This document shows positions 9,633 through 17,791 of a stretch of DNA of 64,000 bases, piece by piece. Where the stretch lies: positions 1,500-65,499 of the forward strand of contig NZ_MLQS01000030.1 of the NCBI RefSeq assembly GCF_001866055.1, given 5' to 3'. The stretch's first letter is position 1. Every line of letters starts with the position of its first letter. Source of the stretch: Anaerobacillus alkalidiazotrophicus. GTDB lineage: Bacteria > Bacillota > Bacilli > Bacillales_H > Anaerobacillaceae. The notes beneath the pieces were generated by a model that saw only the letters and a list, made by a program, of their open reading frames with translations, had not been told where the DNA came from and did not search any database. A program made the translations under genes and the position numbers.

Positions 9633-9931
9633 ATTTAGTATTTAAAGTATTCTTATTATACAACTTCACTTAAAAAGGATCTTAATTCGTTCGGTCTTCC
9701 TCATTTATCTGAAAAGCATGCTCGATATAGGAGCGCTAGTTTGCACGAAGTTAGGAGCAATTTCTGCAATTCCGACTATAGATGAAGTTTCTGATTCAAA
9801 GGAACATAAACCGATGTCATCAAGTTAGGGTTACAAATAGTTACCGTAGTGTATATTATCGTTTTATAAGAATATATATTAATGTTGAAAAAGAAAAAGC
9901 GTGAAGGTTTAAAGGAGGTATTTGGAATAGG
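9633..9931. other. intergenic, possible small gene remnant
   Basis: No start-to-stop gene was found. Around 9731-9826 a plus-strand frame reads LGAISAIPTIDEVSDSKE and ends at a TAG, which looks protein-like, but I do not recognise it and it has no start or ribosome binding site. The last 30 bases carry AAAGGAGG for the next gene. Confidence 0.3.
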
Positions 9932-12178
9932 ATGAATAATGATGGTATGATCATGTATCAAGTTCAGCCAGGAGAAACGATTTATTCAATCGCATGGAAA
10001 TATAATGCCTCGGTTTTTGATATTATGACTTTGAACAGGTTATTATATCCTATTTTAGTTCCAGGTCAACTACTTCAAATACCTATTCGTTTTGTAAAAC
10101 ATGAAAGTCACCCATATCGTACAACAACGAGTTTTCCTGTTTCAAAGACAGAATCTTCATGTGAAGAAACTATATATGATCAATCTATCGATGGTACCTA
10201 TTGTATATCTTCACCAGATGGAAAAGTTCAAGTTACTTTTATGCTACAGCAAGGTATTCCTTATTATCATGTACGATATTTCGATAAAGATATTATTAAT
10301 CCTTCCGCACTTGGGCTTACTTTTAAAGATACTGAACCGCTCGATCATAACTTTCGCAGCGTAAATGTTACGTATGGCAGTTTTGATCAAAGTTGGACAC
10401 AGCCTTGGGGGGAAGTGAAGGAAATTCGTAATCAATATAACGAACTTCGAGTCGCTCTTGAAAAGACCACTGAAACTCGCCTTAGAATGACCATAGCTTT
10501 TCGGGTGTATAATTGTGGGCTTGGTTTTCGCTATGAACTGCCTAAGCAAGAGGAACTTATTAATTTTAAACTAATAAACGAGGAAACTGAATTTGCACTT
10601 ACTGATGATCATCAGGCATGGTGGATTCCAGCATACCAACCAGAACGTTATGAATACCTATATAGAAATACTCCCATTAGCTCTATCTCCAAGTCTTTCC
10701 GTGCTGTTCACACACCGTTCACCATGAAAACAGCAGACGGATTATATCTCAGTATTCACGAGGCTGATCTAAATGATTATGCCTCTATGACATTAATGCC
10801 TTATCAGAATCATACCCTAAAAGCTGATCTTGTTCCTTGGTCAGACAGTGTAAAAGTAAGAGGATCTTCTCCTTTAACAACCCCTTGGCGTACGATCCAG
10901 ATTGCAGAAAAACCAGGTGATTTACTGACATGTTATTTGAATTTAAATCTTAACAAACCTAATAAGTTAGGAAATGTTTCGTGGGTAAAACCAGGTAAAT
11001 ATATTGGGATATGGTGGGGTATGCATCTTGGGAAATATACTTGGAGCTCGGGTCCTAAACATGGTGCAACCACTGAAAATGCAAAGAGATATATCGATTT
11101 TGCAGCTAAATATGGCATTCCAATGGTGCTCATTGAGGGGTGGAATATAGGTTGGGATGGTGATTGGCTAAAGCATGGAGAACAATTTGATTTTACAACC
11201 CCACATGAGGACTTTGATTTAGAAGAAGTAGCATCATATGCAGCGAAAAAAGGCGTAAAAATTATGGGGCATCACGAAACTTCTTCAGTTATTCAAAATT
11301 ATGAACAGCAAATGGAAGATGCTTTTGCGCTTTATAAAGAATTAGGAATTGATTCTGTAAAAACAGGTTATGTAGGTCAGGATCCCGCGATTGAACGCCG
11401 AGATAATCAAGGAAACTTAATAGGGATGGAGTGGCATCATGGACAATATATGGTAAATCATTACAAAAAAGTAATAGAGACTGCAGCCAAATATCAAATC
11501 ATGTTGAATGTCCATGAACCAATTAAGGATACCGGAGAAAGACGTACTTATCCAAATATGATGACACGTGAGGGGGCACGAGGGCAGGAATATAATGCCG
11601 GGAGTCCTGATGGAGGGAATCCACCAGACCACACGACGATCCTTCCATTTACGAGAATGCTTGCGGGTCCTTTTGACTACACACCTGGAATTTTTGATTT
11701 ATTTTTTGACGAATATAGACCATATAATAGAGTGAAACATACTTTAGCAAAAGAACTAGCTTTATATGTTGTACTCTATAGCCCGTTGCAGATGTTAGCG
11801 GATCTCCCTGAAAATTATGAGAAAAACCTTCCAGCATTCAAATTTCTTTTAGATGTACCTGTAGATTGGCAAGATACGAAAGTATTAAATGGAGAAATAG
11901 GTGAATATATTACGGTTGCTCGTAAGGATAGAAATAGTGAGGATTGGTATTTAGGCAGCATCACGAATGAAATAGGGCGTATACTTGAGGTACCTCTCAC
12001 CTTTCTTACCCCATCTAAAAAGTATATGGCTGAAATTTATGCTGATGGTGCTAATGCGGATTGGATCACAAATCCATATTCCCTTCATATTCATCAGTTA
12101 CTAGTAGATAGCAATACCGTACTAAACATAAGGCTAGCTAACGGTGGTGGTCAAGCGATACGTTTTCAAGGTGTCTGA
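9932..12178 (+). CDS. LysM domain fused to a GH97-family glycoside hydrolase
   Basis: A 748-residue protein. Residues about 10-55 are a LysM module (YQVQPGETIYSIAWKYNAS ... LVPGQLLQIPI) that would bind peptidoglycan or a related glycan. The rest matches family GH97: an N-terminal beta-sandwich (SPDGKVQVTF), the barrel region with GIWWGMHLGKYTW, LIEGWNIGWDGDW and NVHEPIKDTGERRTYPN, and the TREGARGQEYN segment with a likely catalytic Glu, then a C-terminal beta domain. GH97 members are alpha-glucosidases or alpha-galactosidases. There is no signal peptide, which is odd for a LysM enzyme and may point to a spore or cell-lysis location. AAAGGAGG precedes the ATG by about 14 bases. The fusion is unusual; the family call is firm, the substrate is not. 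Confidence 0.82.
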   Translation: MNNDGMIMYQVQPGETIYSIAWKYNASVFDIMTLNRLLYPILVPGQLLQIPIRFVKHESHPYRTTTSFPVSKTESSCEETIYDQSIDGTYCISSPDGKVQVTFMLQQGIPYYHVRYFDKDIINPSALGLTFKDTEPLDHNFRSVNVTYGSFDQSWTQPWGEVKEIRNQYNELRVALEKTTETRLRMTIAFRVYNCGLGFRYELPKQEELINFKLINEETEFALTDDHQAWWIPAYQPERYEYLYRNTPISSISKSFRAVHTPFTMKTADGLYLSIHEADLNDYASMTLMPYQNHTLKADLVPWSDSVKVRGSSPLTTPWRTIQIAEKPGDLLTCYLNLNLNKPNKLGNVSWVKPGKYIGIWWGMHLGKYTWSSGPKHGATTENAKRYIDFAAKYGIPMVLIEGWNIGWDGDWLKHGEQFDFTTPHEDFDLEEVASYAAKKGVKIMGHHETSSVIQNYEQQMEDAFALYKELGIDSVKTGYVGQDPAIERRDNQGNLIGMEWHHGQYMVNHYKKVIETAAKYQIMLNVHEPIKDTGERRTYPNMMTREGARGQEYNAGSPDGGNPPDHTTILPFTRMLAGPFDYTPGIFDLFFDEYRPYNRVKHTLAKELALYVVLYSPLQMLADLPENYEKNLPAFKFLLDVPVDWQDTKVLNGEIGEYITVARKDRNSEDWYLGSITNEIGRILEVPLTFLTPSKKYMAEIYADGANADWITNPYSLHIHQLLVDSNTVLNIRLANGGGQAIRFQGV

Positions 12179-12209
12179 GACCCACCGAGTGAGAAATGAA
12201 AAGCTAAGT

Positions 12210-12240
12210 TTTAAGAACACCAATTCGGTGTTCTTTTCTT
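12210..12240 (+). terminator. terminator of the LysM-GH97 gene
   Basis: Stem AAGAACACC / GGTGTTCTT with loop AATTC, then TTCTTTT. Confidence 0.8.
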
Positions 12241-12829
12241 TTGAATCGCATATTGAAACTAGTAACTCAACAGAAGCAACTATTTCAAATGGAAAAAAAG
12301 AAGCATTAAAATTGCTCAACTTAAAAGATCCTCCAACGGCTATCTTTGCTTGTAATGTTTTATTGGCAATTGGAGTTATAGAAGCAGCAAGTGAAATGGG
12401 ACTTCATATTCCAGCGGATTTATCCCACTCTTAAGGGGCAAGTAAGACCCCCACCTCAAAACTTAAGAAAATCGAGAAGTTTAGGTGGGGGATAAACTGC
12501 CCCTAAAGGTCCGATATAGAATAACTTTCATCAGCAAATGCTGATGATTAGTTATTCTTATGCCCGTGGTATAAGTTGAACTAACAATCAGTGGGGGATG
12601 AAGGAAAACCCCCACTGATTGAAGTTCAGCTTTAACTGTTGTTGGTTTTGATGATACTATACTTTCTAGAATTATTACTCCACGTATGACGACTATTTCA
12701 CAACCGATTCAAGAAATGGGTAAGAAGGTTTTTGACATGTTACTAGATAAAGATTTTCAAAATCAGAAGGTACTTTTTTTACCAGAATTAGTTGTTAGGA
12801 ATTCTACAGGAGAAATACGAAATAGATAA
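12241..12829 (+). pseudogene. LacI-family regulator remnant, split by a mobile repeat
   Basis: Only the C-terminal effector-binding part remains. Part one (to 12422) reads NGKKEALKLLNLKDPPTAIF ... EAASEMGLHIPADL, and part two (12635-12829) reads TVVGFDDTILSRIITPRMTT ... ELVVRNSTGEIRNR and ends at TAA. Joining GAT TTA directly to ACT GTT GTT restores the LacI signature IPADLTVVGFDD in frame. The repeat at 12423-12634 is therefore an insertion. The N-terminal HTH half is missing, so the gene was already truncated or was damaged separately. It may once have controlled the glycosidase upstream. Confidence 0.85.
12423..12634 (+). mobile_element. three-hairpin mobile repeat, copy A (212 bp), inserted in a lacI-type gene
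   Basis: Begins TCCCACTCTTAAGGGGCA and ends GAAGTTCAGCTTTA. It holds three hairpins: CCCCCACCT/AGGTGGGGG, a GAATAACT..AGTTATTC stem, and AATCAGTGGGGG/CCCCCACTGATT. TTTA flanks the left end and is also the last four bases, so insertion either duplicated TTTA or used it as an uncopied target, as IS200/IS605-type elements do. It carries no ORF. Other copies are at 42378-42589, 53432-53630 (minus), 55547-55702 and a fragment at 45571. Confidence 0.8.
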
Positions 12830-12911
12830 TTACCCAGATTACCAAACGACCAAGATCTGTAAAGAGGAAAAGGTGCGTTGTGTATAACAGCGCCTCTTTG
12901 TCTTTTGTGAA

Positions 12912-12944
12912 AAAAGAGAGTTACGAAAAAGTAACTCTCAAAAT
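12912..12944 (-). terminator. terminator of modA-like gene
   Basis: Stem GAGAGTTAC/GTAACTCTC around GAAAAA, 16 bases past the modA stop on the minus strand and followed by TTTTTTC. A second stem-loop for the plus strand (GAGG...GCGCCTC) lies at 12863-12900. Confidence 0.8.
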
Positions 12945-12956
12945 GCATACTGTTGC

Positions 12957-13757
12957 TTATTTGTCGCCTGGAACAATAAAACCATAGTCTTCCATAATAG
13001 GTTTACCAATTGGTCCTTTAATAAAATTAATAAATTCTATTGCTAAATCTACTTCATTTGTGCGATTAATAACGGCGATGGATTGTTCAAGAGGAGCATG
13101 AAGAGCATCATCAATTAGATGAAAATTGACTTCACCTTCTTTATAGAGCGATAAAGCGATAATCCCTGCTTCAGCATTTTTTGTTTCAATAAAAGTAAGC
13201 GTTTCGGATATATTTCTACCAAAAACAAGTTTATGTTCTACTTGATCCCAGAGACCTGCAGTTTCTAGTGCTTGTTTGGCAGCTAGCCCATAAGGAGCAT
13301 GTTCAGGATTAGCAATTGCAATCTTTACAACCTCTGGCTTTAACAAATCTTCTAATGTTTCGATTTCGATCGTCGTACTATCTGGTACAGTTGTAACACC
13401 AATTCTGCCGAATGCATATGTTGTTTGAGTGTCAGGAATAATTAAGTTTTTTTCGCGTAGGTTGTCCACAAAATCAATGTTTGCTGCCGCAAATATGTCA
13501 AATGGTGCACCGTGTTCAATTTGATCGGCTAATTGACCTGTTGATCCAAACGAAAAGGTAATTTTCGAATTTGTTTCTTCCTCAAATAATTTCCCTACTT
13601 CCGTGAAGGCTAATGTTAAGTCTGAAGCTGCAGCAACTGTTAACTCACGGACTTCATCATTTATTTCTTCTGATAATTGTTTTTCATTACAACCACTACT
13701 AAATAAAACAAGTAGGATGGTAAATGATATAATAAAATAAAAATTTATATTTTTCAT
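12957..13757 (-). CDS. modA: molybdate-type ABC transporter substrate-binding lipoprotein
   Basis: A 266-residue secreted lipoprotein with a signal peptide ending in the lipobox FSSGC (Cys about 23). The mature part starts LTVAAASDLTLAFTEVG, the signature of ModA-type oxyanion-binding proteins, followed by FSFGSTGQLADQIEHGAPFDIF and NPEHAPYGLAAKQALE. It would capture molybdate or tungstate outside the membrane. No modB or modC is next to it, so it must use a permease encoded elsewhere or serve as a sensor partner. It is divergent from a regulator with a periplasmic-binding-like domain, which may control it. Confidence 0.88.
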   Translation of the reverse strand: MKNINFYFIISFTILLVLFSSGCNEKQLSEEINDEVRELTVAAASDLTLAFTEVGKLFEEETNSKITFSFGSTGQLADQIEHGAPFDIFAAANIDFVDNLREKNLIIPDTQTTYAFGRIGVTTVPDSTTIEIETLEDLLKPEVVKIAIANPEHAPYGLAAKQALETAGLWDQVEHKLVFGRNISETLTFIETKNAEAGIIALSLYKEGEVNFHLIDDALHAPLEQSIAVINRTNEVDLAIEFINFIKGPIGKPIMEDYGFIVPGDK

Positions 13758-13778
13758 TAATAGATTCCCTTCATTTAT

Positions 13779-13838
13779 AATTAGTTATATCTAGTTATAA
13801 TTATATATATCTAGTTATAATTATATATATCTAGTTAA
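13779..13838. promoter_or_regulatory. tandem ATATCTAGTTATAATT repeats between modA and its regulator
   Basis: ATATCTAGTTA occurs three times, the intervals being 22 bases (two helical turns). The repeats lie in the divergent promoter region between modA and the HTH regulator and contain TATAT half-sites reminiscent of ModE operators. They are a likely operator array for the neighbouring regulator. Confidence 0.55.
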
Positions 13839-13918
13839 TGCTAGGCAATGGAAGGTGTCATAATATATTACCTTAAATATATCTATTAATCGTTCACGAC
13901 TAAAAGGAGGTTTTTTAG

Positions 13919-14881
13919 TTGGAGAAAAAGTCATATACTACTGAAGAGGTTGCCCAAATATTAAAAGTTTCGAAACTAACGATTTATGATTTGGTTAAAA
14001 AAGGATTATTGCCGACTTATCGTGTTGGAAGACAGATGAGAATTGATCCTGAAGATTTAGAAGCTTATATTAATCGTTCTAAAAAAGGTGCCTCTACTAT
14101 TTCTATTAAAGAAAACGAATTTCCAGAAAGCCCAGTTAGTAACGGTAAGGGGCAACGACAAGGATTTAATAATACTAGGCAAATCGTGATTAGTGGTCAA
14201 GATTTTAGTTTAGATATTTTAGCGAATCATATTGAAAACTCTTTAAATGGCATTCGACCACTTCGTTCTTATGTAGGAAGTCTCGAAGGATTAATCTCCA
14301 TGTATCAAGGCTACTCTGATATCGTGAGTACACATCTGATTGAGGCTGAAAGTAGAGAATATAATTTACCGTACATAAATAAAATTTTAGTTAACTTTGA
14401 ATATGTAGTTATTAACCTTTTATCAAGAAAGGCTGGCTTTTTTGTTCAAAAAGGAAACCCTAAAAAAATAAAAAACTGGCTTGATTTGAAATCCCCAAAT
14501 ATAAAAATAATCAATCGGGAAAAAGGGTCTGGCGCACGGGTTTTAATAGATGAAAGCCTAAAAAAACATCAAATTTCAATTCATGAAGTTAATGGTTATG
14601 GATATGAGGAAACAAACCATTTAAGTGTAGCGAGTGCGGTCGCAAAAGGGGTCGCAGATGTTGGTGTCGGAATAGAAAAAACGAGCAACCTTGTTCATGG
14701 TGTAGAGTTTATTCCTCTAATTAATGAAAGATACGACTTAGTGATTTTAAAGACTCCTGAAAATAAAGCACTAATTCCACAAATTCAATCAATATTAAAT
14801 TCAAATAGTTTTAAAAGTGATCTAGACGCATTAGGCGGTTATGATCTGTCAAAAACAGGACAAATCATCTATGAAACGTAG
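13919..14881 (+). CDS. HTH (excisionase-type) regulator with periplasmic-binding-like domain
   Basis: A 320-residue one-component regulator. Residues 1-55 form a MerR/excisionase-like winged HTH (YTTEEVAQILKVSKLTIYDL ... GRQMRIDPEDLEAYI). After a linker, residues about 95-310 are a binding-protein-like domain (NGIRPLRSYVGSLEGLISMY, REKGSGARVLIDESL, VAKGVADVGVGIEKT) of the kind found in molybdate-responsive regulators. TTG is the start with AAAGGAGG 8 bases upstream. It is divergent from modA, so molybdate/tungstate or another oxyanion is the likely ligand. This is inference from context. Confidence 0.82.
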   Translation: MEKKSYTTEEVAQILKVSKLTIYDLVKKGLLPTYRVGRQMRIDPEDLEAYINRSKKGASTISIKENEFPESPVSNGKGQRQGFNNTRQIVISGQDFSLDILANHIENSLNGIRPLRSYVGSLEGLISMYQGYSDIVSTHLIEAESREYNLPYINKILVNFEYVVINLLSRKAGFFVQKGNPKKIKNWLDLKSPNIKIINREKGSGARVLIDESLKKHQISIHEVNGYGYEETNHLSVASAVAKGVADVGVGIEKTSNLVHGVEFIPLINERYDLVILKTPENKALIPQIQSILNSNSFKSDLDALGGYDLSKTGQIIYET

Positions 14882-14910
14882 GAATCCCCCTCAAGTTGAG
14901 GGGGATTATT
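14882..14910 (+). terminator. terminator of the HTH/binding-domain regulator
   Basis: Stem AATCCCCCTC/GAGGGGGATT around AAGTT, right after the stop codon. Confidence 0.88.
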
Positions 14911-15145
14911 ACATGATGAATGGTTTTGGCAATTATGATTTGACTCAATTAATAAATTCAACACTTATCACCACTGAAAGAAAAACTTCATCGACATCGT
15001 AAGCGTCGTATAAGCTACTACTTTGACAATCTTCGACTTTTGTAATGTAATTTTAATAATACCTACATAATCTCTTCAAATGTTGTTGATAGATTCATCA
15101 TGTAAAAAATTTATTTAAATAACAGCATTTAAGGAGTGAGTTGTT

Positions 15146-16111
15146 TTGAAGAAAGTAAGAGCAATAAAAGGGTTTATTTTGACTTCGGTCATTACGGGTG
15201 CATTAATGACAAATGCATCGTATAGTGAAGCTGCATTAGGAGACCAAATACTTCGAAAAGGAATGGTTCATTCAGATGTGATTGAATTACAGGAGAAGTT
15301 AAATATTAAATCCTACTATAACTATAGTATTGATGGAATTTATGGTCCAATCACAGCTCAGGCAGTTAGGGATTTTCAACGGAATAATAGTCTGATCGTT
15401 GATGGGATTGTTGGGCCACAAACAGTTTCCGCACTAAAGGAAAAAAGGATAGATGCTCCCGTAACAATGATAAAGTCAGCAGTTGCTTCAGCAGATTCAT
15501 CCGTTATACTAAGACAAGGTGACAGAGGGAAGCACGTGTCTGAGTTACAAAAAATGCTACAGGCTCATGGTTACTACAATTATTCAATAGATGGGATTTT
15601 TGGGCCGATTACAGAGCAAGCGGTAAGAAACTTTCAACAACAAAAAAATATACAAGTCGATGGAATCGTAGGCGCACAAACGTTTCGTGTTTTAAAAGCT
15701 GCTGCATCAAATAATACATCAACTTCTAATAATAGTGAAAAAGGTTCATCGTTTAATATAAATAACTTAATAAATGATGCGAAAAGTTTACTAGGTTCAC
15801 CTTATGTTTGGGGAGGAACAACTCCTAGTGGATTTGATAGTAGTGGTTTTATTACCTATGTATTTAATAAAAATGGGGTATCATTACCACGTACTCACAG
15901 CGAGTATTGGAAGTTAGGTATCGCCGTAAGTCAACCTAAAAAAGGAGACATTGTTTTCTTTGAAACATATAAAACTGGTCCTTCACATGCAGGTATATAC
16001 CTAGGGGGTGGCGAGTTTATTCATAATAGTTCATCACAAGGGGTTATTATTTCAAGAATGGACAACCCATATTGGAATCCACGTTTTATTGGTGCTAAAA
16101 GATATTCATAA
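15146..16111 (+). CDS. secreted NlpC/P60-like protein with two peptidoglycan-binding domains; catalytic Cys replaced by Ser
   Basis: A 321-residue exported cell-wall protein. A signal peptide (about 1-30) is followed by two PG_binding_1 repeats (about 35-97 and 121-185; IDGIYGPITAQAVRDFQ and IDGIFGPITEQAVRNFQ) and an NlpC/P60 domain (about 205-321). That family cleaves cell-wall stem peptides with a Cys in the motif DCSG. Here the motif is GFDSSGF, Ser232 (codon AGT at 15839-15841) in the Cys position, while the His in SHAGIY and the later FIHNSS are kept. It may be an inactive binding protein or an altered enzyme. TTG start, AAGGAG 9 bases upstream. Confidence 0.88.
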   Translation: MKKVRAIKGFILTSVITGALMTNASYSEAALGDQILRKGMVHSDVIELQEKLNIKSYYNYSIDGIYGPITAQAVRDFQRNNSLIVDGIVGPQTVSALKEKRIDAPVTMIKSAVASADSSVILRQGDRGKHVSELQKMLQAHGYYNYSIDGIFGPITEQAVRNFQQQKNIQVDGIVGAQTFRVLKAAASNNTSTSNNSEKGSSFNINNLINDAKSLLGSPYVWGGTTPSGFDSSGFITYVFNKNGVSLPRTHSEYWKLGIAVSQPKKGDIVFFETYKTGPSHAGIYLGGGEFIHNSSSQGVIISRMDNPYWNPRFIGAKRYS

Positions 16112-16126
16112 TATTGTTGTTGAAAA

Positions 16127-16158
16127 ACAGATTCTATACAAAAGGATCTGTTTTTTCA
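16127..16158 (+). terminator. terminator of the NlpC/P60-like gene
   Basis: AACAGAT..C / GATCTGTT stem followed by TTTTTC. Confidence 0.8.
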
Positions 16159-16305
16159 TTTGAGCGGGAGAAATTTCTAAGAGTTAAGCAATCAACATAT
16201 TTTCTTTATATCACCACCATACTTTTCACATAAATTACAGGTATGCTAAAAAATGAGAATTATTTCACTTACAAAATTCTGGGTATAAATTAAGGAGGAT
16301 GTTTG

Positions 16306-17256
16306 ATGACTGATGTATTAAAACGACCTAAAATTGCTAGAAATATTACGGAGTTAATTGGAAGAACTCCATTGGTACGACTTAACACCATAAGTGATGC
16401 TACTGGTGCCGAAGTTCTTGCAAAACTAGAGTATTTCAATCCGTTATCAAGCGTTAAAGACAGAATTGGGGATGCTATGATTCAATCTGCCGAGGTGCAA
16501 GGATTGATTACAAAGGAAACTGTAATTATTGAACCAACAAGTGGTAATACAGGGATTGCCTTAGCCTTCGTTTGCGCTGCGAAAGGTTATCGGTGCATTC
16601 TTGTTATGCCTGAAACAATGAGTATCGAACGACGAAATCTTCTAAAAGCACTAGGGGCAGAGCTAGTATTAACAGAAGGAGCAAAAGGGATGAAGGGAGC
16701 GATTGAAACAGCAGAAAAACTACTTGAAGAAACACCTAATGGTTTTATGCTACAACAATTTAGTAATCCTGCAAATCCACAAATACATCGCGAAACAACA
16801 GCAGAAGAAATTTGGTATGACACTGATGGACAGGTAGATATATTTATTAGTGGAATTGGTACTGGTGGAACGATCACAGGTGTGTCAGAAGTGTTAAAAG
16901 AAAGAAAACCTTCTATTCGTTCAGTTGCTGTTGAACCATATGATTCTCCTGTTTTATCAGGTGGAACTCCAGGTCCACATAAAATTCAAGGTATCGGAGC
17001 GGGGTTTGTTCCTGAAGTGTTAAATGTTTTAATCTTTGATGAAATCATTCAAGTGAAAAACAAAGAAGCATTTCAAGCAGCCCGTAGCCTTGGAAAGGAA
17101 GAAGGAATTTTAGTGGGTATTTCTTCTGGAGCAGCGGTTCATGCTGCAACGGTTGTTGCAAAGCGACCTGAAAGCAAAGGGAAGACAATTGTTGTTACTT
17201 TACCTGATACTGGTGAAAGATATTTGTCGACCGCATTATTTCAAGAGGAAGAATAA
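16306..17256 (+). CDS. cysK: cysteine synthase (O-acetylserine sulfhydrylase)
   Basis: A 316-residue PLP enzyme that makes L-cysteine from O-acetylserine and sulfide in the cytoplasm. It shows [10 protein letters not shown], the PLP-lysine motif [15 protein letters not shown] (near residue 45), the substrate loop [12 protein letters not shown], the glycine loop [11 protein letters not shown] and the C-terminal SSGAAVHA motif. ATG at 16306 is preferred (AAGGAGG about 9 bases upstream); a TTG three bases earlier is also possible. It is monocistronic with its own terminator. Confidence 0.94.
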   Translation: MTDVLKRPKIARNITELIGRTPLVRLNTISDATGAEVLAKLEYFNPLSSVKDRIGDAMIQSAEVQGLITKETVIIEPTSGNTGIALAFVCAAKGYRCILVMPETMSIERRNLLKALGAELVLTEGAKGMKGAIETAEKLLEETPNGFMLQQFSNPANPQIHRETTAEEIWYDTDGQVDIFISGIGTGGTITGVSEVLKERKPSIRSVAVEPYDSPVLSGGTPGPHKIQGIGAGFVPEVLNVLIFDEIIQVKNKEAFQAARSLGKEEGILVGISSGAAVHAATVVAKRPESKGKTIVVTLPDTGERYLSTALFQEEE

Positions 17257-17275
17257 AACTAATTTTTTTTTCAAG

Positions 17276-17307
17276 AAAAGACCAATTTACTAAGTTGGTC
17301 TTTTTTA
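17276..17307 (+). terminator. terminator of cysK
   Basis: Stem AAGACCAA/TTGGTCTT with T-run, 20 bases after the stop. Confidence 0.85.
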
Positions 17308-17310
17308 CTT

Positions 17311-17493
17311 GCGTTCCTAGCAAGCCGTATTGGAGGAATAAGAGATGGAGAAGCAATTCGTAGGGAAGTTGGTGCAGAAATCTTATGGTTACATAATCTA
17401 GAAGCTGCAACAAAAGAGGATATCGACAATGGCGAAGACTATTTTAGTTTAATGAGAAAAAATATTGAAACATTAAAAATCGCCTTAAATTAA
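17311..17493 (+). pseudogene. unrecognised C-terminal gene remnant
   Basis: A plus-strand frame reads SRIGGIRDGEAIRREVGAEI then LWLHNLEAATKEDIDNGEDY and ends at a TAA at 17491. It looks like real protein, but there is no start codon or ribosome binding site, and it begins directly after the cysK terminator. A good terminator follows at 17495-17537. I do not recognise the family. It is probably the tail of a deleted gene. Confidence 0.45.
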
Positions 17494-17494
17494 A

Positions 17495-17537
17495 AACGAA
17501 AAGCAACTTGGGATTCCCAGGTTGCTTTTCGTTTTAT
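17495..17537 (+). terminator. terminator after the gene remnant
   Basis: AAACGAAAAGCAACTTGGGA pairs with TCCCAGGTTGCTTTTCGTTT. The remaining 250 bases up to the next gene (17538-17790) show no gene. Confidence 0.88.
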
Positions 17538-17791
17538 GGATTATATCAAAATCTCAGAAGATTTGTAAAAGCTTTATATAGCTTTAGTTAAAGTAAAGAA
17601 ATAAGCCTAAATTCCGATTAATTTTCTCAATTTTCTTAGGGGAAATTCAGTAATGGTAACCGACAATAAATATTAAAAGTACTGTATTTACTGTTACCAA
17701 TATATTTATGTTACTTTTGTCGAACTTTCAACAAACTTTCTTCGAATTTTAATGTTAATTTATATTTAATGAATCAAAAGGAGGAATTAGT

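Noticed and set aside
12423..12634. Three-hairpin element as an omega-RNA or other guide RNA gene
   Set aside because: No TnpB/IscB-like ORF is present in the window, and the element shows no guide-like variable end. The idea is kept only as a possible relation to IS605-type ends.
13779..13838. Tandem repeats as a CRISPR array
   Set aside because: The units are short, AT-rich, contiguous and without distinct spacers. No cas genes are near.
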